A DNA stretch of 10,007 nucleotides, from contig JAIRLH010000092.1 in NCBI GenBank assembly GCA_031259485.1, positions 1 to 10,007 on the forward strand. The letters are read 5' to 3'. The notes under the pieces are model-generated. The model had not been told where the DNA came from. It saw nothing but the letters and a program-made list of their open reading frames with translations, and did not search any database. This document shows positions 1-5,919 of this stretch, in pieces (position 1 is the first letter of the stretch; each line of letters begins with the position of its first letter). A program made the position numbers and the translations under genes. Origin of the DNA: Elusimicrobiota bacterium. Lineage in GTDB: Bacteria; Elusimicrobiota; Elusimicrobia; Elusimicrobiales; Elusimicrobiaceae.

Positions 1-36
1 ATAAGCGAAGCCATAAAAGAGGCTCTGGCGAAGTAG
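1..36 (+). CDS. C-terminal end of an unidentified protein (partial)
   Basis: The window opens in an open frame that reads ISEAIKEALAK and stops at TAG (34-36). The residues look like an amphipathic helix, as at the end of many bacterial proteins, but eleven residues are too few to assign a family. The only support for its being real is that the frame runs in from the edge and ends just before a GC-rich hairpin (49-80). That hairpin lies between this gene and the converging pilin gene, where a terminator would be expected. Function unknown. Confidence 0.4.
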   Translation: MSEAIKEALAK

Positions 37-48
37 GATAACGGCCCT

Positions 49-80
49 GCCCCTCACCTTCTTCCTTAAGGGGCGAGGGG
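49..80. repeat. GC-rich intergenic palindrome between convergent genes, possible terminator
   Basis: GCCCCT (49-54) can pair with AGGGGC (69-74). Alternatively CCCCTC (50-55) pairs with GAGGGG (75-80), with an inner CCTT/AAGG stem (57-60 with 68-71). The two pairings are mutually exclusive. It sits between the stop of the left-edge gene and the stop of the pilin gene, so a bidirectional terminator is plausible. However, the bases after it on the + strand (GATAAGATTATTTT) give only a poor T tract, and on the - strand there is none. It is one of several GC-rich palindromes in the gaps of this window. Confidence 0.45.
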
Positions 81-87
81 GATAAGA

Positions 88-615
88 TTATTTTGTATAG
101 CCTATATTGTAATAATTATTCCAGGCGTTGCTGTTTATATAAACGCCGCCAAGTGAAATGCATACTTTGTTCGTAAGATTCCTATCAATTAGAGCGCGAC
201 AATAAAGTTTTATGCAATTCTGTTTTGACTGGCAATATAATGACGGATGTGTTGCGCCGGAATTTGAAGCGGCGTGAGGAAGGCTGTCGTTTGGATTCGC
301 ATTAAGCGCGTAAGTATAAAGCTTAGTCTTTAATGTTGTACCGTCGTCGCTGAGTGTGCCCGGCAAAGATATGTCCAAAAGCCGGAAATCTGCCGTATAT
401 TTTCCGTTTGTGAGAAAATAAATCTGTTGCGCGGATGAAATAGCCCTGAGATTGGATATTGCTTCCACAGTTCTACTTTTGGCCATGGTAAGATTATATT
501 GCGGCAGAGCGATAGCGGCAATAATTCCGATTATTAATACGACTACAAGAAGCTCAATTAAAGTAAACCCGAGGACGGAAAGTTTAAAACAAGAGAGAGG
601 GCGTTTATATATCAT
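88..615 (-). CDS. Type IV pilin-like protein (PilE-like, prepilin leader)
   Basis: This is a 175-residue class III signal peptide protein. A 16-residue basic leader ends in Gly16, followed by Phe17 and the motif FTLIELLVVVLIIGIIAAIA, with the Glu at mature position 5 (residue 21) that pilin assembly requires. Prepilin peptidase should cut between Gly16 and Phe17, and residues 17-38 form the N-terminal helix that packs in the fibre core or sits in the inner membrane. The C-terminal half carries four cysteines (128, 134, 139, 152), fit for one or two disulfides, followed by an aromatic-rich tail. The start is supported by AAGGAG (623-628, - strand) seven bases upstream. No pilus motor, secretin or prepilin peptidase gene is nearby, so it must use machinery encoded elsewhere. 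Major pilin, minor pilin and type II secretion pseudopilin cannot be told apart from sequence alone. Confidence 0.9.
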   Translation of the reverse strand: MIYKRPLSCFKLSVLGFTLIELLVVVLIIGIIAAIALPQYNLTMAKSRTVEAISNLRAISSAQQIYFLTNGKYTADFRLLDISLPGTLSDDGTTLKTKLYTYALNANPNDSLPHAASNSGATHPSLYCQSKQNCIKLYCRALIDRNLTNKVCISLGGVYINSNAWNNYYNIGYTK

Positions 616-669
616 TTTGATACTCCTTAGTTGTAGTTAGCTCTTTAGAAAGATGGAGCGATATAAAGC

Positions 670-699
670 ATGATATATAATAATTCCCCAACTTGTCAA
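670..699 (-). promoter_or_regulatory. Sigma-70 type promoter for the pilin gene
   Basis: On the - strand a perfect -35 box TTGACA (complement of 694-699) is followed after 18 bases by TATCAT (complement of 670-675), one mismatch from consensus. An overlapping TATATC at 16-base spacing is an alternative. Transcription would start near 663, giving a leader of roughly 48 bases before the pilin ATG at 615. Confidence 0.6.
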
Positions 700-736
700 T
701 ACAGAAACTCAAAGTACAATTACTGGGAAGCGGGAT

Positions 737-786
737 TATTCCCATTTTCCCAAAAGGGGTGGACGCGGAACGCGGACGGGGTATTT
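737..786. repeat. Intergenic palindromic element, copy A
   Basis: On the + strand the element reads ATTCCCATTTTCCCAAAAGG, then GGTGGACGCGGAACGCGGAC, then GGGGTATTT. Its centre is CGCG (764-767), loop GAA (768-770), CGCG (771-774). Upstream, TTTTCCC and AAAAGGGG form a second CCC/GGG pairing. The right half (GTGG, stem, GAA, stem, CGGGG, TAT) matches the layout of the element at 9877-9931 read on the - strand. That suggests a dispersed intergenic repeat family rather than a gene-specific terminator. No T tract follows it on either strand. Confidence 0.5.
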
Positions 787-948
787 GTCGTTAGTGTAGT
801 TTTTTAAACAACTTAAATTAAATCTCTCTTCCGTATTAGGGATAAATATTTCTAACTCTCCCTCTCTCTTTACACAAGAGAAAAAAGCGAACATTTTTTA
901 TACTAAGCTAAACATCATCATCGCGGGAGATTTTCAAATTCTGAAAAA

Positions 949-2193
949 TTAACCTATCATCAGCCCTGCCAGTATCGCCCTTACGCAGCTGGAGAAAAGG
1001 CCCGCCAGCAGCGCGCGGAAGCCGAGTTTGGATAAATCCGCCCTTCTGTTGGGCGCTATCGCGCTTATACCGCCTATCTGTATGCCGATGGAAGCGAAAT
1101 TTGCAAACCCGCACAATGCATAGCTCAAAATAACTTTGGTTTTAATGCTCATAGCCGCCGTGCCGGCATTTAGTATTGACGAGAAATTTGCATAAGCCAC
1201 AAATTCGTTAAGAATTGTCTTTTCCCCGAGCAGCCGGCCGGCGAGGACAAGCTCGTCCTGCGGCACGCCCATAAACCACGCCAAAGGGGAGAAGATATAA
1301 CCGAAAATCTGCTCTATCCCTATCGCTTTTGTTAGGAAGAGGCCCGTAATCCACTCCACCATGCCGCTGGCCAGCGCGATTAAAGCCGTAAAAGCTACAA
1401 GCATGCCCGTCACGTTTATGGCCAGCTGCACGCCGGTGGCCGTGCCGTTGGAAATGGCGTCAAGCACATTGGCGCTGGGGTCTTTATAGTCAATTTTCGC
1501 AAGGCTCATGGTGGCCGGCTTTTCCGTCTCAGGTACGAGGAGTTTGGCAAACATCACGCCCGCCGGCGCGCCCATAATGCTTGCGGCCATAAGATGGCCC
1601 GCGATGCCGGGGACCGTCTTCTCCAGCATCATTATATAGGCCGCCATCACGCCGCCGGCTATGGTGGCCATGCCGCCGGTCATTACGCACATAAGCTCGG
1701 ATTTGGTCATTTTGTCGACATATGGTTTGATAAGCAGCGGCGCTTCCGTCTGCCCCACAAAGATATTTGCGGCCGCGCTCAAACTTTCCGCGCCGGACAG
1801 ATTGCAGGACTTATTCATAAGCCACGCAAAGACAAAAACGATTTTCTGCATAATGCCGAGATAATACAAAAGACCCATAAGGGCGGAGAAAAAGATAATC
1901 GTCGGTATCACCTGGAAAGCGAACAGAAAACCCAGCGTATCCGGGCTGGCCAGCTTGCCGAAGACCATTTCCGCGCCGGCCTGCTGGAAGCCCAGCAGCT
2001 TTAATATGACGTCGTTAAGATAGTTGAAAACGGACCTGCCCTGGCTGGTTTTGAGTATCAGCAGTGCAAATATCAACTGCATGGCGAAAGCGCTGCCTAT
2101 AGTGCGCCAGTTGACGGCTTTCCTGTTCGTGCTTAGGGCATAAGCTATCGCAGGGAAGGCGAACAGCCCTAAAATTGCGGCGAATGTTGACAT
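949..2193 (-). CDS. nupC: Concentrative nucleoside transporter, NupC/CNT family
   Basis: A 414-residue hydrophobic protein of normal length for bacterial CNT permeases, which import nucleosides across the inner membrane with H+ or Na+. An N-terminal region of helices (1-60) is followed by the CNT core. The first re-entrant hairpin carries GQTEAPLLIKPY (147-158), the signature whose Gln-Thr-Glu contacts nucleoside in solved family members. The second signature NEFVAYANFSSI (329-340) carries the Asn and Ser that bind ribose. MTGGMATIAGG (171-181) and the Gly-rich GIQIGGI near 370-376 are also typical. All expected binding residues are present, so it should be active. The coupling ion and purine or pyrimidine preference cannot be read with confidence. 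AGGAG (complement of 2202-2206) lies eight bases before the ATG. It is single, divergent from yajQ, and no nucleoside catabolism gene is next to it. Confidence 0.93.
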   Translation of the reverse strand: MSTFAAILGLFAFPAIAYALSTNRKAVNWRTIGSAFAMQLIFALLILKTSQGRSVFNYLNDVILKLLGFQQAGAEMVFGKLASPDTLGFLFAFQVIPTIIFFSALMGLLYYLGIMQKIVFVFAWLMNKSCNLSGAESLSAAANIFVGQTEAPLLIKPYVDKMTKSELMCVMTGGMATIAGGVMAAYIMMLEKTVPGIAGHLMAASIMGAPAGVMFAKLLVPETEKPATMSLAKIDYKDPSANVLDAISNGTATGVQLAINVTGMLVAFTALIALASGMVEWITGLFLTKAIGIEQIFGYIFSPLAWFMGVPQDELVLAGRLLGEKTILNEFVAYANFSSILNAGTAAMSIKTKVILSYALCGFANFASIGIQIGGISAIAPNRRADLSKLGFRALLAGLFSSCVRAILAGLMIG

Positions 2194-2232
2194 GATAGTA
2201 TCTCCTTTATCCAGAGCTTAAAAGCTAATTTT

Positions 2233-2276
2233 ATTTTACATTTTAATATCCGCAGCCGCAACAAATTTAATATAAT
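2233..2276. promoter_or_regulatory. Divergent promoters for the nucleoside transporter and yajQ
   Basis: For the transporter (- strand), TTGCGG (complement of 2256-2261) is followed after 17 bases by TAAAAT (complement of 2233-2238), giving a leader of about 30 bases. For yajQ (+ strand), a perfect TATAAT lies at 2271-2276 with no recognisable -35 box at the matching distance. It would start transcription near 2283, right at the AGGGGGA ribosome binding site (2284-2290), so that leader would be under 20 bases. The two promoters lie almost back to back. Confidence 0.5.
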
Positions 2277-2298
2277 TTTAAAAAGGGGGAAAATATAT

Positions 2299-2793
2299 AT
2301 GGCGGATTTTTTTTTTGACGTAGTTTCCAAAGTGGATTTGAATCTTATTGAAGAAGCCATAGCCGTAGCCAGGAAAGAAGTGGCCAATCGCTATGATTTT
2401 AAGGATTGTGACCCCGATATGCAGCTGCTCGGCAAGGAAAATATTATTAAATTATCGTGTGCGGACGAATATAAGGTTAAAGCTCTTTACGACGTGCTTT
2501 TGACGCGGCTTTCAAAACGCGGCGTGGCGGTGCGCAATTTTACGCCGCAGAAGATAGAAGCCGCCCTGGGCGGCGCGGCCAAGCAGGATATAAAAATCCA
2601 GCAGGGGATACCGGCCGAAAAGGCCAAAGAGATGGTTAAACTTATAAAGGATAATAAACTCAAAGCCAATGCCTCAATACAGGGGGACCAGCTGCGCGTG
2701 TCCTCGGCTTCAAAGGACACCTTGCAGCAGGTTATCGCGCTGCTTAAGGGCAAAGACTTCGGGCTTGAGCTTCAGTTTACAAATTACAGATAA
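2299..2793 (+). CDS. yajQ: YajQ family nucleotide/nucleic-acid-binding protein
   Basis: 164 residues, the usual length of the YajQ (formerly UPF0234) family, small cytoplasmic proteins with two ferredoxin-like domains. Members have been reported to bind nucleic acid, and in Xanthomonas cyclic di-GMP; which ligand applies here is not visible. Family hallmarks are the N-terminal FDVVSKVD, RYDFK (31-35), and the C-terminal LQFTNYR (158-164), which is nearly invariant in the family. The start is fixed by the family N-terminus and by AGGGGGA (2284-2290) eight bases upstream. Oddly, codons 3-6 lie in a run of ten T (2307-2316), giving three Phe in a row where relatives usually have one. The TPR gene starts one base after the stop codon, so the two are almost certainly cotranscribed and probably translationally coupled. 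Confidence 0.93.
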   Translation: MADFFFDVVSKVDLNLIEEAIAVARKEVANRYDFKDCDPDMQLLGKENIIKLSCADEYKVKALYDVLLTRLSKRGVAVRNFTPQKIEAALGGAAKQDIKIQQGIPAEKAKEMVKLIKDNKLKANASIQGDQLRVSSASKDTLQQVIALLKGKDFGLELQFTNYR

Positions 2794-2794
2794 T

Positions 2795-4057
2795 ATGAAG
2801 AAAATATTTTTGACGTTTGCTTTTGCGCCGGCTTTTGCGTGCGCTGCCTTCGCCCAAAGCGCGGAGGCTGAACTGGGTTTTTACAAACAACAAGCCGCCG
2901 GAGAGGATAGGAAACTGCTTGCAGCCGTGGCGGATGATTTATTTTACTGGTCTGCCCGCAATTATGCGCTGCCCGCGGCCCCGTCCGCTCTGATGCTTAA
3001 GGCTGATACCGAACTTAAAATAAAAGCCTTCCCGTCCGCCGCGATTACGCTGCTGCGGAATAAATATGATTATCCCAAATCCCCCGAGATAGAAACCCTG
3101 CGCGGCATGTTTGCCCAGATTGCGCAGAATATAGAAAAAGACAAAAGAGACGCCCTGGATAAACTTGCGGCCGCCGCGGTCGGCGACGGCGCGCCGGTTG
3201 AAGAGCGGCTGGCCGCTTTCCTTTCGGAGGCGACAAAACTTGATATCAAAAACACTTTTATCCCGCTTTTGGCGGAGTATCAGAATTTTTTTGCGCGCTT
3301 CCCCGCATACGGCGATAAAGACCGCCTTGAGCTCATGCTGGGCGACCTTTACCGGCAAAACAAAAACTATCAGGCCGCGATAATGCAGTACCAGAAAGTG
3401 TATGAGATTTATCCCTCAACCAAATATAAAGCCGCTTCCGTGCGCATGACGGGCGATATCTACGGCGGAGATTTTAAGGATTACAATAAAGCCATGCATT
3501 ATTACGAGAAGGTGCTCAGAGATTTCCCCAACTCGGCCGAGCGCGGTATTACATATAACCACATGGCTATACTCAGCGAGAATAAGAAGGACTATGCCGG
3601 CGCGGTAAATTATATAACCAGCGCGGCCGATATTTATATAAAGGATAACCAGTCCTCCCGCGCTTATGCCGCACTGCTTTACAAAGCCGATTTACAGGAA
3701 AACAGGCTTAAAGATTATGCCGCCGCGGCCGATACGCTCAAAAAAACCGCGGAGATTTTTGCCAAATCACGGCAGAAATTTGTTGAAGTCAAATTGAAAA
3801 CGGCCGCAATTTATTCAAAAAGACTGAAAGATTTTTACGGCCAGGTTGCCGCTTACGAAGCTATAATTACGAACTATCCGGACGCGCCGCAGGCGCCGCA
3901 GGCCATGTTTGACGCCGCAGGGATATACGAAAAGCTTGATAAATTGCAACAGGCCAGGGCCATGTACCAAAAGCTCATAATCGCGCACCCGGCAGATACG
4001 CTTGCCACCAGGGCCCAAAAACGCATGGACGCCATAGATAAACAGGCTGCCAAATAA
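2795..4057 (+). CDS. Exported tetratricopeptide-repeat protein
   Basis: 420 residues when started at ATG 2795. The frame is open further upstream inside yajQ, but this start gives a classical Sec signal peptide: MKK, a hydrophobic stretch, and AFA at 18-20 as the likely signal peptidase I site. A lipoprotein site is unlikely, since Cys16 is preceded by AFA without the usual Leu at -3. The mature protein is helical. From about residue 174 to 400 it shows some six TPR-like units ending in patterns such as VYEIYPST, VLRDFPNS, ITNYPDAP and LIIAHPAD, as in BamD/YbgF-type periplasmic TPR proteins. The N-terminal half (about 25-170) is also helical with less clear repeats. It probably acts as a protein-protein scaffold in the periplasm or at the outer membrane; no partner can be named. 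There is no strong ribosome binding site, and the one-base gap after yajQ suggests translational coupling. Confidence 0.85.
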   Translation: MKKIFLTFAFAPAFACAAFAQSAEAELGFYKQQAAGEDRKLLAAVADDLFYWSARNYALPAAPSALMLKADTELKIKAFPSAAITLLRNKYDYPKSPEIETLRGMFAQIAQNIEKDKRDALDKLAAAAVGDGAPVEERLAAFLSEATKLDIKNTFIPLLAEYQNFFARFPAYGDKDRLELMLGDLYRQNKNYQAAIMQYQKVYEIYPSTKYKAASVRMTGDIYGGDFKDYNKAMHYYEKVLRDFPNSAERGITYNHMAILSENKKDYAGAVNYITSAADIYIKDNQSSRAYAALLYKADLQENRLKDYAAAADTLKKTAEIFAKSRQKFVEVKLKTAAIYSKRLKDFYGQVAAYEAIITNYPDAPQAPQAMFDAAGIYEKLDKLQQARAMYQKLIIAHPADTLATRAQKRMDAIDKQAAK

Positions 4058-4086
4058 TCGGCCTAAGAGTTCTCAAAGTAGCCGAT
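4057..4086 (+). terminator. Hairpin at the end of the yajQ-TPR operon (weak)
   Basis: ATCGGC (4057-4062, including the last base of the stop codon) pairs with GCCGAT (4081-4086). Inside it are extra pairs (4064-4065 with 4079-4080) and a small GAG/CTC stem (4067-4069 with 4072-4074). It lies exactly at the end of the operon, but AACGAACAATTG follows instead of a T run. It may therefore be an RNA 3'-end stabiliser or a non-canonical terminator. Confidence 0.3.
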
Positions 4087-4165
4087 AACGAACAATTGCC
4101 GTGTAATTTTTCGCCTTCATTGGTTTCTGCCCATAAACGTCTGGAGTATTTTGCTGTATACCAAA

Positions 4166-4195
4166 TTGACAATATTCCCGCGGCTTTGATATAAT
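4166..4195 (+). promoter_or_regulatory. Near-consensus extended -10 promoter for tRNA-Leu
   Basis: A perfect TTGACA (4166-4171), an 18-base spacer and a perfect TATAAT (4190-4195), preceded by TGA (4187-4189) as an extended -10 element. Predicted transcription start is near 4202, about 11 bases before the mature tRNA 5' end. This is the strongest promoter match in the window, and it may also serve the membrane protein gene that follows the tRNA. Confidence 0.8.
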
Positions 4196-4212
4196 TATTA
4201 CACGAAGTTTTC

Positions 4213-4293
4213 GCGCGGATGGCGGAATTGGTATACGCGTGCGTTTGAGGGGCGCATGCCTTTGGCTTGAGGGTTCGAGTCCCTCTCCGCGCA
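4213..4293 (+). tRNA. tRNA-Leu (anticodon GAG)
   Basis: A class II tRNA of 81 bases. The acceptor stem is GCGCGGA (4213-4219) with TCCGCGC (4286-4292), discriminator A4293. The D stem GCG/CGC is at 4222-4224 and 4236-4238, with the GG of the D loop at 4230-4231. The anticodon stem TGCGT/GCGCA (4240-4244 with 4252-4256) ends in a T-G wobble, and the loop TTGAGGG places anticodon GAG at 4247-4249, which reads CUC and CUU leucine codons. The long variable arm (4257-4268) has a GCC/GGC stem. The T arm is GAGGG, TTCGAGT, CCCTC (4269-4285). The 3' CCA is not encoded, since AATTTC follows, so a CCA-adding enzyme must finish the end. Confidence 0.97.
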
Positions 4294-4338
4294 ATTTCTG
4301 TTTTCTTGTTTCAGCCTTCGTAAAAAATCCTCAAATTA

Positions 4339-5859
4339 ATGATTACCACTTTAATTTACATTTTTCTCGCGTTCGCTATAATAGCTCTAAACGCTTTCTT
4401 TGTGCTAGGGGAATTTTCGCTGGTAAAAGTCCGCCATACGCGCCTTATTGAGCTTGCTTCAAACGGCGGCCGCAAAGAAAAGCTGGCCCTGCGCGCTCAC
4501 GAAAATATTGACGATTATCTTTCATCCCTCCAAATCGGCATAACCATGACTAGCCTCGCTCTGGGCTGGGTGGGGGAGCCTTCCGTGGGGCGTCTCCTTG
4601 CCGCGGTGCTGCCCGCGCTGGCGCCGCTGCCTGCGGCTGTAAATTATACCCTGTCTTTTATACTTTCTTTCATAATCATAACGTCCCTGCATGTGATTTA
4701 CGGCGAAATGGTTCCCAAATTATTCTCAATCAAATTTCCGGAGAAAACTTTGCTGCTGGTCATTGCGCCCATGCACTGGTTTTACGCGCTTACAAAAGTT
4801 TTCCGCCGCGCGCTGACGGCCGCCGCGCATCGCACGCTGCGCCTCATGCGCATAAACCCGCAGGAAGGGGAAACGCCGCTATCGCAAGACGAGCTGCGCA
4901 TGTTATTTTCGCGCTCGCAGGAGGGGAATAAACTCTCGCTGCGACGGCTGATGATGTTTGAAAATCTTTTTGATTTTGACAATGTGAAAGTAAAAGAAAT
5001 CATGACGCCGCGCGCCAGAATATCCGCGCTTAAAAAATCCAACGCGTGGGCGGATAATTTTGCGATAATAAAGACGCGCAAGTACTCGCGCTACCCGCTT
5101 TACGATAATGATATTGACGACGCCAAAGAATACGTGTTAATAAAAGAAATGTCCCTTGACGCGCTGAGCGAGCACGCGGCCCAGCCCATAGAAGAAAAAT
5201 ACACCTATCCCATGCTGAGCCTTGGCGAGAACACCCCCGTGGAGGCCGCGCTGCGCGAATTCCAGACAAAACGCCGCCATCAGGCGCTTATCCGCGGCGC
5301 GGACGGCCGGGTTAGCGGCCTGCTCACGCTTGAAGACGTATTGGAGGAGCTGGTAGGCGAAATCCGCGACGAATATGAAAAGCCGAACCCGCTCAGTTTG
5401 AGCCAGATTTTTGTGCCCGACGGATCCGTAATCAGCCTGAAATCAACGGACAAATTTGCCGCTTTTGACGAAATTCTTGACGCCGTCCACAAAGCGCGGC
5501 CCGTCTTTGAGAAAAACCAGGCGCGCGAATTTATTGCGAACAGGGAAAAATTAATGAGCTGCGCGCTGCTAAAGGGAATTGCCTTTCCGCACGCGCGCGT
5601 GGGCGCGCTGACTGCGCCGATGGTTGCGCTGGGCATATCCAGGAAGGGAATTTATTTCAACGCCGGCGACAGCGAGCCCGTGAAGCTGATTTTCCTGATT
5701 CTAACGCCGTTTAAGGAGCCGGCCACGCAGCTGAAACTTCTGGCGGAACTTGCGGCGGTCTCTTCCAATAAAGTAATCTGCGGGCGCTTGCTGCGCGCCA
5801 AATCCGCCGCGGAAATGGCGGAAATTTTACTGGCTTTTGAAAATATTGTGCCGGATTAG
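4339..5859 (+). CDS. CNNM/CorC-family membrane protein with CBS pair fused to a PTS EIIA (PtsN-like) domain
   Basis: 506 residues in three parts. Residues 1-175 are the CNNM (DUF21) membrane domain, with NAFFVLGEFSLVKVR (18-32) and GEMVPK (122-127) as family signatures. Residues about 217-345 are the CBS pair, opening with IMTPRARI (221-228) and ending in TLEDVLEELVGEIRDEYE (330-347). Residues about 352-503 match EIIA of the PtsN/fructose/mannitol type along their whole length: REKLMS (402-407), GIAFPHAR (413-420) with His418 at the phospho-accepting position, VKLIFLILTP (448-457), and a tail NKVICGRLLRAKSA resembling the end of E. coli PtsN. Where PtsN has the second active-site His (in THL), this protein has Gln464. 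The CorC/HlyC domain usual in this family is absent. CNNM/CorC proteins are implicated in Mg2+ or other divalent-cation export; control by PTS phosphorylation is inference. The ATG fits the family N-terminus, but no ribosome binding site precedes it. Confidence 0.88.
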   Translation: MITTLIYIFLAFAIIALNAFFVLGEFSLVKVRHTRLIELASNGGRKEKLALRAHENIDDYLSSLQIGITMTSLALGWVGEPSVGRLLAAVLPALAPLPAAVNYTLSFILSFIIITSLHVIYGEMVPKLFSIKFPEKTLLLVIAPMHWFYALTKVFRRALTAAAHRTLRLMRINPQEGETPLSQDELRMLFSRSQEGNKLSLRRLMMFENLFDFDNVKVKEIMTPRARISALKKSNAWADNFAIIKTRKYSRYPLYDNDIDDAKEYVLIKEMSLDALSEHAAQPIEEKYTYPMLSLGENTPVEAALREFQTKRRHQALIRGADGRVSGLLTLEDVLEELVGEIRDEYEKPNPLSLSQIFVPDGSVISLKSTDKFAAFDEILDAVHKARPVFEKNQAREFIANREKLMSCALLKGIAFPHARVGALTAPMVALGISRKGIYFNAGDSEPVKLIFLILTPFKEPATQLKLLAELAAVSSNKVICGRLLRAKSAAEMAEILLAFENIVPD

Positions 5860-5870
5860 TTTGCGCTTAC

Positions 5871-5896
5871 CCCGCATCCAACCCTTTGGCTGCGGG
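5871..5896. terminator. Hairpin between convergent genes
   Basis: CCCGCATCCAA (5871-5881) pairs with TTGGCTGCGGG (5886-5896) over ten of eleven positions around a CCCT loop. It lies in the 60-base gap where the EIIA-fusion gene and the decarboxylase gene converge, the right place for a bidirectional terminator. There is no T run on either side (AGAGCAAAAAAG follows on the + strand), so it would be a non-canonical terminator. It may instead be another member of the GC-rich palindromes found in other gaps. Confidence 0.45.
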
Positions 5897-5919
5897 AGAG
5901 CAAAAAAGAATTAGTAAAC

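Larger units (their letters stand above)
641..948. other. Intergenic region between pilin and nucleoside transporter
   Basis: About 300 bases without a credible gene. It holds the pilin promoter (670-699), a GC-rich palindromic element (737-786) and a pyrimidine/purine hairpin in which TCTCTT (865-870) pairs with AAGAGA (876-881) around the loop TACAC. Both flanking genes read on the - strand, so this gap should also hold the 3' end of the transporter transcript. No GC-rich hairpin followed by a T run on the - strand was found just below 949; only the weak AT-rich pair TTTCA/TGAAA is present. The rest is AT-rich with no open frame that has a ribosome binding site. Confidence 0.6.

Noticed and set aside
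865..881. TCTCTT/AAGAGA hairpin as terminator of the nucleoside transporter
   Set aside because: On the - strand the T run precedes rather than follows the hairpin, and a GA-rich tract comes after it, so it does not have the form of an intrinsic terminator.
1594..2004. 136-codon + strand frame inside the nucleoside transporter gene
   Set aside because: It is antisense to conserved CNT motifs, has no family resemblance and no ribosome binding site; a shadow frame.
2669..2794. Upstream extension of the TPR protein within yajQ
   Set aside because: The extra 42 residues overlap yajQ out of frame and would bury the signal peptide that starts at ATG 2795.
2808..2842. Lipoprotein signal at Cys16 of the TPR protein
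   Set aside because: The residues before Cys are AFA, without the Leu/Val/Ile expected at -3, and a good signal peptidase I site (AFA at 18-20) follows.
4239..4451. 70-codon + strand frame across the tRNA and the start of the CNNM gene
   Set aside because: It starts inside the tRNA-Leu gene and reads the CNNM gene in another frame; no independent support.
5866..5900. CRISPR-like or IS-end repeat between the convergent genes
   Set aside because: Only one inverted pair, with no direct repeats, no spacers, no target-site duplication and no transposase nearby.
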